DNA of 56,816 bases, from assembly GCF_000337535.1 (NCBI RefSeq), contig NZ_AOIP01000065.1, positions 28,497 through 85,312 of the forward strand, read 5' to 3'. This document shows positions 42,511 through 50,985 of the stretch, piece by piece. The notes beneath the pieces were generated by a model. That model was not told the DNA's origin. It saw nothing but the letters and a program-made list of their open reading frames with translations, and did not search any database. The position numbers and the translations under genes are program-made. Position 1 is the first letter of the stretch. The number at the start of each line of letters is the position of its first letter. This stretch comes from Natrialba aegyptia DSM 13077. GTDB taxonomy: Archaea; Halobacteriota; Halobacteria; Halobacteriales; Natrialbaceae.

Positions 42511-44061
42511 ATGGTGTTTAATAGTAATAGCCACAAGCGACGGAACGTTCTCGCGGCAATCGGTGCAGGAGCAGTCGGCGCACTCGGATATCCGGGCGGC
42601 GGAACGCGTACAGCGAGGGCTGACAACGACGGAGAGCACTATCACAACCCGGTCTATGCCGATCGCGTGTTTCCTGACCCGACCGTGGTCCGCGTCGGCG
42701 ACATGTACTACGCGTACGCATCGAACATGGAGAAAGACGGCGAGGATCAGGAGGAGATGGTTCCGATCGTGAAATCGGCGGATCTCCACGACTGGACGTA
42801 CGTCGGGGAAGCCTTCGAAAGTTATCCGGACTGGCGCGACGACGATGCGTCGCTGTGGGCACCCGACATCAACTACTACAACGGCCAGTACTACCTGTAC
42901 TACTCCTACTCAACGTGGGGCAGTAGCGATAACCCGGGAATCGGCCTGGCGACCGCGGACACACCGGAGGGTCCGTTCACCGATCAGGGGCCGGTGTTCC
43001 GAGAGGACGAGTTGTCGATGACGAACGCCATCGACTCGGACTTTTTCGTCGTCGACGGAACGCCGTACATGGTCTGGGGAAGTTTCTACGGAATATACGG
43101 CGTCGAACTCACGCCGGACGGAACGGATTACGTAAACGGAACGACGGTCCACCTCGCGGGCGATAATCGCGAGGCGGCGAAGATCGTCGAGGCGAACGGC
43201 TACTACTACCTGTTTTACTCGACCGGCTACTGCTGTGAGGGCTATGACAGCACCTACGAGATCGAGGTCGGCCGATCGGCGAACGCCCTCGGGCCGTACA
43301 CCAACCAGAACGGCACCGACCTGCGAAATCTGAACGATCACAACAGCGGGGTGGCCATCGTAAGCGGCAACAGTCGGTTCCCCGGCCCCGGCCACAACAC
43401 AGCGATCCGCGACGATACCGACGACCTGTGGCTCCTGTACCACGCCTACGATCGACGGGAGCCGGAGTACGTCGACGGGACGTGGAACCGGATCATGCTG
43501 GCCGATCGAATCAGGTGGGACAACGACGGTTGGCCGGTACTCGGGTGTTACGGAACGCCGACCGCCCAGCACCCGCGATCTCGATCCGGCGACGAGTGTG
43601 CGACAACGGGTCCGCTTGCGGAGGGAACGTACCGCGTCGCGAACGTCGAGACCGGCTCGCTCCTGGAGGTGGCAGACGCCAGCACGAGCGACGGCGCGAA
43701 CGTTCGGCTGTATCCGGACACCGGACACGCGTGCCAGCGGTGGCGCGTTCGCGACTGGGGAAACGAGGCGTACGCGTTCGAGAACGCCAATAGCGACCAG
43801 CTGCTCGAGGTCGCCGGTGCGAGTACGACAGACGGTGGCAACATCCAACAGTGGCCGTCGAACGGCCACCCGACACAGCGATGGCACCTCCTCGAGAACG
43901 GCGACGGTACGTATCGACTGGAGAACATCAACAGCGGACTGGTTGCCGACACGGCGAACGGATCGAACGGCGACGGAACGAACGTGCTCCAGCGACCGTG
44001 GACCGGTGCCGATAGCCAGCGGTGGACGGTTTCCGGTGTGAACTCGGACGTGAATCGGTAA
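42511..44061 (+). CDS. Secreted GH43 arabinan-type glycosidase with ricin-B lectin domain
   Basis: A 516-residue protein with a Tat signal (KRRNVLAAIG, R10-R11). The five-blade GH43 domain spans about residues 43-350, followed by a ricin-type beta-trefoil with QRW repeats (about 365-512). Catalytic residues are D56 in VFPDPT, D175 in NAIDSDFF and E221 in REAAKIV. Segments WAPDINYYNG, GYCCEGYDSTYEIEVGRS and PGPGHN match endo-1,5-alpha-arabinanases, which degrade arabinan or arabinose side chains. The lectin domain would hold it on polysaccharide. Secretion outside the cell is expected. Exo-arabinosidase or xylosidase activity is possible. A paralogue follows 57 bases later. Confidence 0.88.
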   Translation: MVFNSNSHKRRNVLAAIGAGAVGALGYPGGGTRTARADNDGEHYHNPVYADRVFPDPTVVRVGDMYYAYASNMEKDGEDQEEMVPIVKSADLHDWTYVGEAFESYPDWRDDDASLWAPDINYYNGQYYLYYSYSTWGSSDNPGIGLATADTPEGPFTDQGPVFREDELSMTNAIDSDFFVVDGTPYMVWGSFYGIYGVELTPDGTDYVNGTTVHLAGDNREAAKIVEANGYYYLFYSTGYCCEGYDSTYEIEVGRSANALGPYTNQNGTDLRNLNDHNSGVAIVSGNSRFPGPGHNTAIRDDTDDLWLLYHAYDRREPEYVDGTWNRIMLADRIRWDNDGWPVLGCYGTPTAQHPRSRSGDECATTGPLAEGTYRVANVETGSLLEVADASTSDGANVRLYPDTGHACQRWRVRDWGNEAYAFENANSDQLLEVAGASTTDGGNIQQWPSNGHPTQRWHLLENGDGTYRLENINSGLVADTANGSNGDGTNVLQRPWTGADSQRWTVSGVNSDVNR

Positions 44062-44118
44062 GCGACTCGGAAGCATCAGCGAAAGATTATTATCTATCTT
44101 TCTGGATTACCGACTCGG

Positions 44119-45690
44119 ATGATTGAGAATACCAATCGAAGCGATCCGAAGAGACGAACAGTACTGCAGACGCTCGGTGCCGGTACACTCGTTACGCTCG
44201 GCGTAAGCGGAGCGAGCGACGCTGTCGAGGCATCACCGGATAGCTCGACGCACTATCACAATGAACTGTACGGGCAGCACTTCCCCGATCCGACGATCCA
44301 TCGAGACGAGAGCGGAACGTGGTGGGCCTACGGGACGAACATGGATCGCGACGACGGAGCGGATGACTCGGAAGAGCTATTGGTACCGATACTGCGCTCG
44401 GACGACCTTCACGACTGGACGTACGTCGGGGAGGCCTTCGACTCGCGACCCGGTTGGACGTACGGTTCGGTGTGGGCCCCGGACATCCACTACTACGACG
44501 GCGAGTGGGTGCTGTTTTACTCGCTGGAACCACGACCCTGGGAGAGCGGCGAGTTCGGGATCGGACTCGCGAAGTCCGACACACCGGATGGGCCGTTTAC
44601 TGACTACGGCCAGGTTCTCGGTGACGAGGAGACGGGTGGTGGCACCATCGACGGCTACTTCGTCGAGTACGGTGGAATCCCGTACCTGTTCTGGGGAAGC
44701 TTCCAGGGAATCTCCGTGGCGGAGCTTACGGCCGACCTTCAGGACTGGAAGCCAGCAACGCGACAGCAAGTCGCTGGGGAGGCCTACGAGGGCTCCACCG
44801 TGTTCTATCGCGACGGCTACTGGTACCTGTTCGTCGCAACGGGGACGTGCTGTGGCGGGTACGACAGCACCTACGAGGTCGAAGTCGGTCGATCACCGGA
44901 TTTCTTCGGTCCGTACACCGATCCGTCCGGAACGGATCTGCGAACCTACGACGAGCACAATGCCGGCATCGCACAACTCACCGGAAACGATCGGTTTCCC
45001 GCCCCGGGACACGGCGACGTGACGGTCGACGATGCCGGCGACTACTGGTTCGTCTACCACGCCTACGACCGAGACGACGCCGAGTTCATCGACGGCGTCC
45101 CCGCTCGACAGTTCTTCCTCGACCGCCTCGAGTGGACCGATGATGGGTGGCCGATCATCGGTGGCGATAAGACGCCGAGTCTGCAGTCGCCGTTGCCGAA
45201 CGCTGGCGATGTAGGTACGGGCGCAGTCCCGAACGGAATCTACCGGATCGAGAACGTCAACAGTGGGAAACCGATGGCAGTCACCGCTGCCGGCACCGAC
45301 GATGGCGACACCGTCGAGCAGTCGTCGTACGACGGCGGGGCACACCAGCACTGGTGGGTCGAGCACGTCGGCGGGGAAGAGTACCGCCTGATGAACCAAA
45401 ACAGCTGGAAGGCCCTCGACGTGCCGGATGGATCGCTCGACGATGGCGAGCGACTTACCCAGTGGACGTGGTGGACCGGCACGATGCAAAAATGGCGGTT
45501 TATCGAAAACGGCGACGGGACCGTCCGAATCGAGAACCACAACAGCGGTGCCGTCCTCGACGTCGCCGATGCATCGATGGCCGATGGGGCCGATATCATC
45601 CAGTGGTCGTGGAACGGTGGGGATCAGCAACGCTGGACGCTGTCGCTGATCGAGACAATCGATCCGACGGCCGACGGCCGCCCCTGGTAA
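44119..45690 (+). CDS. Secreted GH43 arabinan-type glycosidase with ricin-B lectin domain (paralogue)
   Basis: A 523-residue paralogue of the preceding protein with the same layout: Tat signal KRRTVLQTLG (R12-R13), GH43 domain with D57 in HFPDPT, the Asp of GTIDGYF and the Glu of GEAYEGSTVF, then a ricin trefoil with QHWW, QKWRF and QRWTL repeats. GTCCGGYDSTYEVEVGRS and PAPGHG again point to arabinanase-like GH43. PGHN of the first copy is PGHG here, so the calcium or subsite environment may differ. TATTATC about 25-35 bases before the ATG gives it its own promoter. The pair looks like a tandem duplication with divergence. Confidence 0.87.
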   Translation: MIENTNRSDPKRRTVLQTLGAGTLVTLGVSGASDAVEASPDSSTHYHNELYGQHFPDPTIHRDESGTWWAYGTNMDRDDGADDSEELLVPILRSDDLHDWTYVGEAFDSRPGWTYGSVWAPDIHYYDGEWVLFYSLEPRPWESGEFGIGLAKSDTPDGPFTDYGQVLGDEETGGGTIDGYFVEYGGIPYLFWGSFQGISVAELTADLQDWKPATRQQVAGEAYEGSTVFYRDGYWYLFVATGTCCGGYDSTYEVEVGRSPDFFGPYTDPSGTDLRTYDEHNAGIAQLTGNDRFPAPGHGDVTVDDAGDYWFVYHAYDRDDAEFIDGVPARQFFLDRLEWTDDGWPIIGGDKTPSLQSPLPNAGDVGTGAVPNGIYRIENVNSGKPMAVTAAGTDDGDTVEQSSYDGGAHQHWWVEHVGGEEYRLMNQNSWKALDVPDGSLDDGERLTQWTWWTGTMQKWRFIENGDGTVRIENHNSGAVLDVADASMADGADIIQWSWNGGDQQRWTLSLIETIDPTADGRPW

Positions 45691-46115
45691 GTCGGTACAG
45701 GAGTATCATCGCTGACGATCGCTCTCCGACGAAGGGAGCCATCGAACGTTCCAGGGACACAGAAGCACGTGCACACGACCCGTCATGGCGACCCCCCGTT
45801 CGTTGATCGGGGCAAGTCATGACCACCGGATTTCACGCTAGTAACAACTGAAACTGTTCACAGACTGATCGCATCGCCGTCGTTCGATCAGGTGTGTACT
45901 GACTTGCAGTGACTACCATAGCATACTGCTTGCTAGCCGAGGAGACGATACACTTCAGGACGAGTTCACGAACGCCGAACTCGGCTTCGATTCGGTGAGA
46001 AAGACGAACTCGTAGTGAGGGCCCATCGACTGGTTCACCACCAGTGGAAAAGTACAATATACGCAAGTCTCCTGGTGAGAGAAGAGCTGTGAATATAGAG
46101 AGCTGATATCGATTA
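45691..46115. other. Noncoding region after the GH43 genes
   Basis: No gene is evident. It contains the second copy of the dispersed repeat (45842-45950). The stretch after it (about 45954-46020) reads DEFTNAELGFDSVRKTNS in one frame before a stop, which may be a degraded coding fragment, but I do not recognise it. Confidence 0.55.
45842..45950 (+). repeat. Dispersed repeat, copy B
   Basis: It matches 14654-14752 in order: AACAACTG-AAAC, TTCACAG, CGTCGTTCGATCAGGTGTG, TGAC, GCAG, CTACC, GAGGAGAC. The best block (CGTCGTTCGATC(A/G)GGTGTG) differs at one base. See copy A. Confidence 0.65.
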
Positions 46116-46134
46116 CTATGCGGTAAAAAACCAT

Positions 46135-46310
46135 TTAAGGGAATGAAACTTCGTTTTGTATCGGGGATCTCCTAGGTGCTGTGAGAAAATAAAACCAGAC
46201 ATTATCCCCCAAATTATCCCGCTAAAGGAGCTATCTTCCGGATATCCCATCAGTCCAATAGCCATACTAATTCCACACCACCGTAATCGGTATTGAAAGT
46301 ATTTTACAAT
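46135..46310 (-). pseudogene. Possible membrane-protein fragment
   Basis: Read on the minus strand, one frame gives VKYFQYRLRWCGISMAIGLM and then a helix-like SGIIWGIMSGFIFSQHLGD before polar residues and a stop near 46116. The composition is much more AT-rich than the flanks. It may be the end of a membrane-protein gene cut off by the adjoining transposon remnant, or a chance frame. No family is recognised. Confidence 0.25.
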
Positions 46311-46331
46311 AGTGTTCCCTCTCGGGAGGAC

Positions 46332-46625
46332 CGATTCTGCGGGTGGGCGAATCCATCGTCGCCGATCATGGAGAACAGAACTCTCCAAGCGACTGCGAAA
46401 ATCACCGTTGCGACTCGAACGCCTGTGGAGACTGCGCTCCCTACAGGAACCGCGTCGGTTCCTGCAAAGCGCGTTCGCCGGATGTCGTCTGGTGGGCTAT
46501 CAGACGCAATCAAACACCGTCGTGGACGCAGGAAGCCCGTCTTTTCACGGCAGTTTTACTGCCGTTCGCTGGTCCGTGAAACCTTCGTTTCACGCTACTC
46601 TCAAGGAGCGAGCACGAGCGAGAGG
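46332..46625 (+). mobile_element. Decayed 3' end of an IS1341-type tnpB with terminal hairpins
   Basis: Three frames together carry a peptide pattern I know from the C-termini of haloarchaeal IS200/IS605 TnpB proteins: VADHGEQNSPSDCE, then after a frameshift TVATRTPVETALPTGTASVP plus AKR, then after an insertion of about 47 bases DAGSPSF. Downstream are nested hairpins: TTTCACGG/CCGTGAAA (46543/46574) around CGGCAG-TTTTA-CTGCCG, then GTGAAA/TTTCAC (46576/46588) and CTCTC/GAGAG (46598/46620). Such structures form the right end and the guide (omega/re) RNA region of these elements. The body of tnpB is missing, so it is a relic. It abuts the uppP 3' end. Confidence 0.65.
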
Positions 46626-46633
46626 ATAGGAGG

Positions 46634-47455
46634 TCACACGAGTATCGAAACGGCACCGCCACCGACGATAGCGAGTCCACCCAATCCGAAGCAGACGGTC
46701 GAAAAGGAGATGCGATCGACGACGCGAACGAGCGCATCGATCATGACGTATCCGACGACCGCGCTGACGAGGAGCGCTGTCGCCGCTGCGGCAGGACTGA
46801 TTCCCGGGAGACCACCGGCACCGACAACGGTGAGTGCTGCCCCGCCGAGAGTGGCCGGAATCGAAAGGAGAAAAGAAAGCCGAAACGCGTCCGGGGGGTT
46901 GTAGCGTCGAAACAGAAGGGCACTGGTCGTCACCCCGGAGCGGGAAATACCGGGAAGGATAGCAACGCCCTGAACGGCACCGACCAGCAGCGAGTCACGT
47001 AGCGTCGGGGTCTCGCGAACTCCCATCGAGACGGACTCCGAAGTGTACTGGATACCCCCCGTAAGGAGGAGAAGGACACCGATGATCGTAATGAAGGCAC
47101 CGCCGGTAAGTTGGCCCGCGAGATCAACGGCAAAGAGATAAAGCGGGATTCCGACGATGCCAGTCATCAGACATGCGATACCGAGATAGGACGTGATCGC
47201 ATTGTCCCCGCGGTAGGCGGCGTCGGGACGCCACCCCGAGAGTGAGTGAAACGCAGTTTCGAGATCGTCACGATAATAACTGGCTGCGGAAACCGTCGTC
47301 CCGAGCTGGAAGAAGAGTGCGAGTTGGAGTGCCCTCTCAGGATTGACATCCATGAGCGTCAGGGCCAGCGCCAGGTTTCCCTGACTTGAAACCGGTAACC
47401 ACTCGACGATTCCCTGCACGATACCGGCAACGATGGCGACGATGAATTCCCTCAT
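46634..47455 (-). CDS. uppP: Undecaprenyl-diphosphatase-like membrane phosphatase (UppP/BacA)
   Basis: A 273-residue BacA-family protein with about eight helices. Motif 1 reads GIVEWLPVSSQGN (residues 15-27) and motif 2 PGISRSGVTTSALL. In bacteria it dephosphorylates undecaprenyl pyrophosphate. Archaea lack peptidoglycan, so the likely substrate is a dolichyl or polyprenyl diphosphate used in glycosylation. The usual SSSGH is SSQGN here, so the motif-1 His is Asn; the Glu and the PGxSRSG arginine are kept. It is isolated from its neighbours. Confidence 0.9.
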   Translation of the reverse strand: MREFIVAIVAGIVQGIVEWLPVSSQGNLALALTLMDVNPERALQLALFFQLGTTVSAASYYRDDLETAFHSLSGWRPDAAYRGDNAITSYLGIACLMTGIVGIPLYLFAVDLAGQLTGGAFITIIGVLLLLTGGIQYTSESVSMGVRETPTLRDSLLVGAVQGVAILPGISRSGVTTSALLFRRYNPPDAFRLSFLLSIPATLGGAALTVVGAGGLPGISPAAAATALLVSAVVGYVMIDALVRVVDRISFSTVCFGLGGLAIVGGGAVSILV

Positions 47456-47662
47456 GCTGATCGAGTTCCGAAAGCGTCCGACTGTCCGGGTTGTTCTCGT
47501 GCGGATCTAGGGGGAACAGTGCTCTTAGTGGTGCCGATCCGGACTGTCAGTATCGGAAGAACAGTATCGGTACGCCATCCAGCACCGACCGACGATAGAG
47601 ATACTCGAAATAGAGTAAATATATGAAAAGGCATTTGCATCCACTGTCCCTTGGCTAGGCAA

Positions 47663-48130
47663 ATGGGTGCAGCGTCGATGAATCCGACCCTCGATACCAT
47701 CGTTCTCGGAGTTGGCGAAGCCGATAGGTCCAGAAGCGAGACGCTCGTTGACGCCGTCGAAGAACTGGCGCGTCCGACCGACGCCCGCGTCGTCTTCGTC
47801 CATATCTTCGACACGAAATCCTACAAGGAGACGGTCGAACACGTACTCGATCACGAGACCGGTCGCGTCGATCCGAACGAACTGGCCGACCAAATGACCG
47901 TGATTCGTGACATGAGAGAGCAACTGTCGGACGAGATCCAGTATGAGACCCGGGCTGCAACGCGGAAGAAGGGCGACGGGATCGTTGCGATCGCCGAAGA
48001 CGTCGACGCCGACCGCGTCGTTGTCGGCGGACACCGACGGTCGCCATCCAGCAAGGCCATCCTCGGGAGTACGGTTCAGACGGTACTGCTGAACGCGCCG
48101 TGTCCCGTCACGTTCGTCCGCGACACCTGA
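47663..48130 (+). CDS. Universal stress protein (UspA family)
   Basis: A 155-residue UspA-fold protein from ATG 47663 (TTG 47651 and ATG 47678 are alternatives). It begins with the strand LDTIVLGVGEADRS and ends with VVVGGHRRSPSSKAILGSTVQTVLLNAPCPVTFV, the G-x2-x-x-G-x9-G-S-type ATP motif in nearly full form. GTAAATATATG at 47615-47625 is its probable TATA box. It is better conserved at the ATP motif than the stress protein at 16007-16507, so it may bind nucleotide. It is not linked to a transporter. Confidence 0.88.
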   Translation: MGAASMNPTLDTIVLGVGEADRSRSETLVDAVEELARPTDARVVFVHIFDTKSYKETVEHVLDHETGRVDPNELADQMTVIRDMREQLSDEIQYETRAATRKKGDGIVAIAEDVDADRVVVGGHRRSPSSKAILGSTVQTVLLNAPCPVTFVRDT

Positions 48131-48266
48131 ACTCTCGAGCGAACAGAACTCGTCGGTCGCGACGGTCTCCGGAAGCGATCCATCGTCGAGTTCAGCTCGG
48201 TTCGAACCGTTATCTGAGCACTCCATAATCACTATAGTATCTAGACGGAGACTACTCACGCAAGCT

Positions 48267-48932
48267 ATGGGACAGGAATTGGCCCCGCTCGCTCGCGAGT
48301 TGTCGCTGCCCTACTACGAATCGGCGCTGCCGGCGCACGATCGGTACCACGCCAATCGAGTTCGGACCCTTTCGCTGCGGTTAGCAGACGAGTGCGAGGA
48401 GCCCGTCGATAGGGCGGTCCTCGCCGCGGCGGCGTGGTTTCACGACATCGGTCGCCCGCTTGAACGGACGGGCGAGATCGACGATCACGACGAGTGGGCT
48501 GCGACGGAGGCGGCGACGCTTCTCGGGTCCGAATCGGTTTCGGCCGAACGAACCGAGGCGATCACGCACTGTATCCGCACCCACAGTATCCGAGCGAGTT
48601 CACCGACGCCGGAGACGATCGAAGCGAAACTACTCTTCGATGCGGACAAGTTGGAGGCGACCGGCGCGCGCGGTCTCGTGCGGTTGGCCTGTATCGTCGG
48701 GGAGAGATCGGGGAGAGCGGGCGAAACATACGCGGTGATCGAGAACGCGTCGGTTTCGGGACTGGAGAGGCCAGATTGTCCGGACGTAACGCTCCTTCGG
48801 GAGTGGGCAAGAGAACGGCTGGATAGATTGTACACGTCGGCCGGCCGGTCCCTCGGACGGTCCCGCTGGCAGTTTATGACCGAGTTCTTCGCGCAGTTCG
48901 AGCGTGAGATGGGAATCGAGGGCGAAGCGTAA
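48267..48932 (+). CDS. HD-domain metal-dependent phosphohydrolase
   Basis: A 221-residue HD-superfamily protein. The metal-binding set is H24 in PAHDRYHANRV, HD in AAWFHDIGRP (about residues 57-58), His in THCIRTHSI and Asp in LLFDADKLEATGA. Such proteins hydrolyse nucleotides or other phosphoesters; the substrate is unknown. ACTATAGTAT at 48232-48241 lies 26-35 bases before the ATG. It converges with the ABC ATPase gene that ends 26 bases later, and this closeness may or may not be functional. Confidence 0.85.
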   Translation: MGQELAPLARELSLPYYESALPAHDRYHANRVRTLSLRLADECEEPVDRAVLAAAAWFHDIGRPLERTGEIDDHDEWAATEAATLLGSESVSAERTEAITHCIRTHSIRASSPTPETIEAKLLFDADKLEATGARGLVRLACIVGERSGRAGETYAVIENASVSGLERPDCPDVTLLREWARERLDRLYTSAGRSLGRSRWQFMTEFFAQFEREMGIEGEA

Positions 48933-48958
48933 GGGAAACCACGAAACCGATCCCGAGG

Positions 48959-49975
48959 TCACTCGAGAACGTGAACGCTGGTATCGTCGATCGAGAGCGA
49001 GACCGTCTCTCCGGTCCGGTACGTTTCGGCGGCATCAGCGTGCAACGCCACCGTCGTGTCGTCGGGGAGCGTCGCCGTCAGTTGCGTCCGATCGCCGAGG
49101 TACGTCGCGCTCGTCACCTCGGCGTCGATCGACCCCTCTCGCTCGAACTCGAATGCTTCGGGCCGTACTGCGACCGTAACTGTACCGTTCGTCGCGGCCG
49201 CGACCTCGAGTTCGGCGAATCCGAGATCGACGCGGCCGTCTTCGGCAACCCCGGTGAGCAGGGTCGAGTTCCCGATGAAGTTTGCAACGAAGGCGTTTGC
49301 GGGGCGGCGGTAGATCGCCGACGGCGTCCCGACCTGTTCGACCGTCCCCGCGTTCAACACGGCGATTCGATCGCACATCGCCATCGCTTCCTCCTGATCG
49401 TGGGTCACGTAGATTGCAGTGACGCCGAGGTCGGCGAGGAGGTCGCGGATCTCCGTTCGAAGGCGGGCCTTGAGCGCTGCATCAAGTCCGGTCATCGGTT
49501 CGTCGAGCAAGAGGACGTGGGGTTCGATCGCGAGCGCTCGTGCGAGCCCGACGCGTTGCTGTTGCCCGCCCGAGAGCGTCGTGGGCCGGCGATCAGCCAG
49601 CGCGGCGATGTCGAGCATCTCGAGCAACGCGCTCGCTCTCTCGCGGCGCTCGCGCTGGGGAACGTCTCGCATTTTCAGTCCGAACGCGACGTTTTCGCGA
49701 ACGGTCATGGTATCGAAGAGCGCGTACGACTGGAACACGAGGCCGACATGTCGCTCTTCCGGCGGAACGTGCGTGACGTCGACGCCGTCGAAACGAACTC
49801 GGCCGCGCGTCGGCGTCTCGAAGCCTGCGATGGTCCGGAGCGTCGTCGTCTTCCCGCAGCCCGACGGGCCGACGATCCCGAGGATCTCTCCGTCACGAAT
49901 CGTCAGGTCGATGCCGTCGACGGCCAGCTCGTCGCCGTACCGTTTGGTCAGCGACTCGAGCGTGACCTCGCTCAT
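48959..49975 (-). CDS. ABC transporter ATPase (PotA/FbpC class)
   Basis: A 338-residue ATPase. It has Walker A GPSGCGKT, Q-loop FQSYALFDTMT, signature LSGGQQQR, Walker B LLLDEPMTGLD and VTHDQEEA, with a TOBE tail (VAVRPEAFEFE). It is last in the order binding protein, permease, permease, ATPase, with a 79-base gap before it. The class serves iron, polyamine, thiamine or 2-aminoethylphosphonate uptake. Confidence 0.9.
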   Translation of the reverse strand: MSEVTLESLTKRYGDELAVDGIDLTIRDGEILGIVGPSGCGKTTTLRTIAGFETPTRGRVRFDGVDVTHVPPEERHVGLVFQSYALFDTMTVRENVAFGLKMRDVPQRERRERASALLEMLDIAALADRRPTTLSGGQQQRVGLARALAIEPHVLLLDEPMTGLDAALKARLRTEIRDLLADLGVTAIYVTHDQEEAMAMCDRIAVLNAGTVEQVGTPSAIYRRPANAFVANFIGNSTLLTGVAEDGRVDLGFAELEVAAATNGTVTVAVRPEAFEFEREGSIDAEVTSATYLGDRTQLTATLPDDTTVALHADAAETYRTGETVSLSIDDTSVHVLE

Positions 49976-50054
49976 ACGGTATCACCGCCGACACGGCCGG
50001 GTTCCGAAAACGGTCGGTGAACGGTTCGGTTGAAATATCTGGTATTCGTGTGTC

Positions 50055-50984
50055 TCATTGGTCTCGAATAGTTGTGAATCCTCGATTGCCGATTAGCTGA
50101 AGCACGGCGATCGCGGAGACGACGAGCAGGAAGTACACCGACACTGCCGCCGCCTGCTGCATATACGTCGCATTCGAGGTATTACGATAGAGGAAGACCG
50201 CAAACGGGTCCGGACTACCGCTTACCACCATGAACGTGAAATTGAACTCCGCGGCCGCGAGCGTCCAGGTGATGATACAGCCCGCGAGGATGCCCCGCTT
50301 CGCGTGCGGAACGACGACCGTGAGAAACGTCCGCGGCCACGAGGCACCGAGCGATCGGGCGCTTTCCTCTAAGCGAACGAGGTCCATCGACTGAAACGAA
50401 CTCTGCACCGTCAGCACCATGTACGGTGATTTGAGCAAGCAGTAGCCGGCGATCAGGCCCAGGGCGGAGCGGCCGTGGTTCGGATACGTCTGCACGAAGG
50501 CGAGTCCGAGAACCACGCCCGGAACGAGGGGTACAATCGCGAGCGTGTTGAGCCAGTCTCGAGCGTAGAACTCGTATCTCGTGAGCGCGTACGCGATCGG
50601 GACGCCGATGACGACGTTCAGTATCATCCCGCCAGTCGCGATTGCGAGGCTGAACGCGAGCCCCGGAATCACGGCCATTTGATCGTCTCCCAATCCGAGT
50701 ACGTCGCGCCAATGCTCGAAGGTTACAAATCCTCGCGGAAGGATTCCCGTTGCCGTCTCCGCGAACGAGGAAACGAACGTCACGACGACCGGGACGCTGA
50801 GAACGAGGACGACGAGTGTGACGATCCCGAGAACGAGCGGGCGACCGAGTCGGGTCGAAAGCGCTGGTCGCGACGGTGTCCACGCTTCGACTGTCGTCTC
50901 GACGCTTCCGCCATCAGTCCGCGAGTTCGGCTCGACGCCGACGCCGGATCGCGACCTGCGTTGGGGCTCCGCGTCGTCGCTCAT
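50055..50984 (-). CDS. ABC permease (PotC/FbpB class)
   Basis: A 309-residue permease with a long polar N-terminus (about 50 residues) and about six helices. The EAA-type loop is LEESARSLGASWPRTFLTVVVPHAK. It pairs with the permease encoded one base upstream on the same strand. The first helix is PLVLGIVTLVVLVLSVPVVV. Confidence 0.88.
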   Translation of the reverse strand: MSDDAEPQRRSRSGVGVEPNSRTDGGSVETTVEAWTPSRPALSTRLGRPLVLGIVTLVVLVLSVPVVVTFVSSFAETATGILPRGFVTFEHWRDVLGLGDDQMAVIPGLAFSLAIATGGMILNVVIGVPIAYALTRYEFYARDWLNTLAIVPLVPGVVLGLAFVQTYPNHGRSALGLIAGYCLLKSPYMVLTVQSSFQSMDLVRLEESARSLGASWPRTFLTVVVPHAKRGILAGCIITWTLAAAEFNFTFMVVSGSPDPFAVFLYRNTSNATYMQQAAAVSVYFLLVVSAIAVLQLIGNRGFTTIRDQ

Positions 50985-50985
50985 A

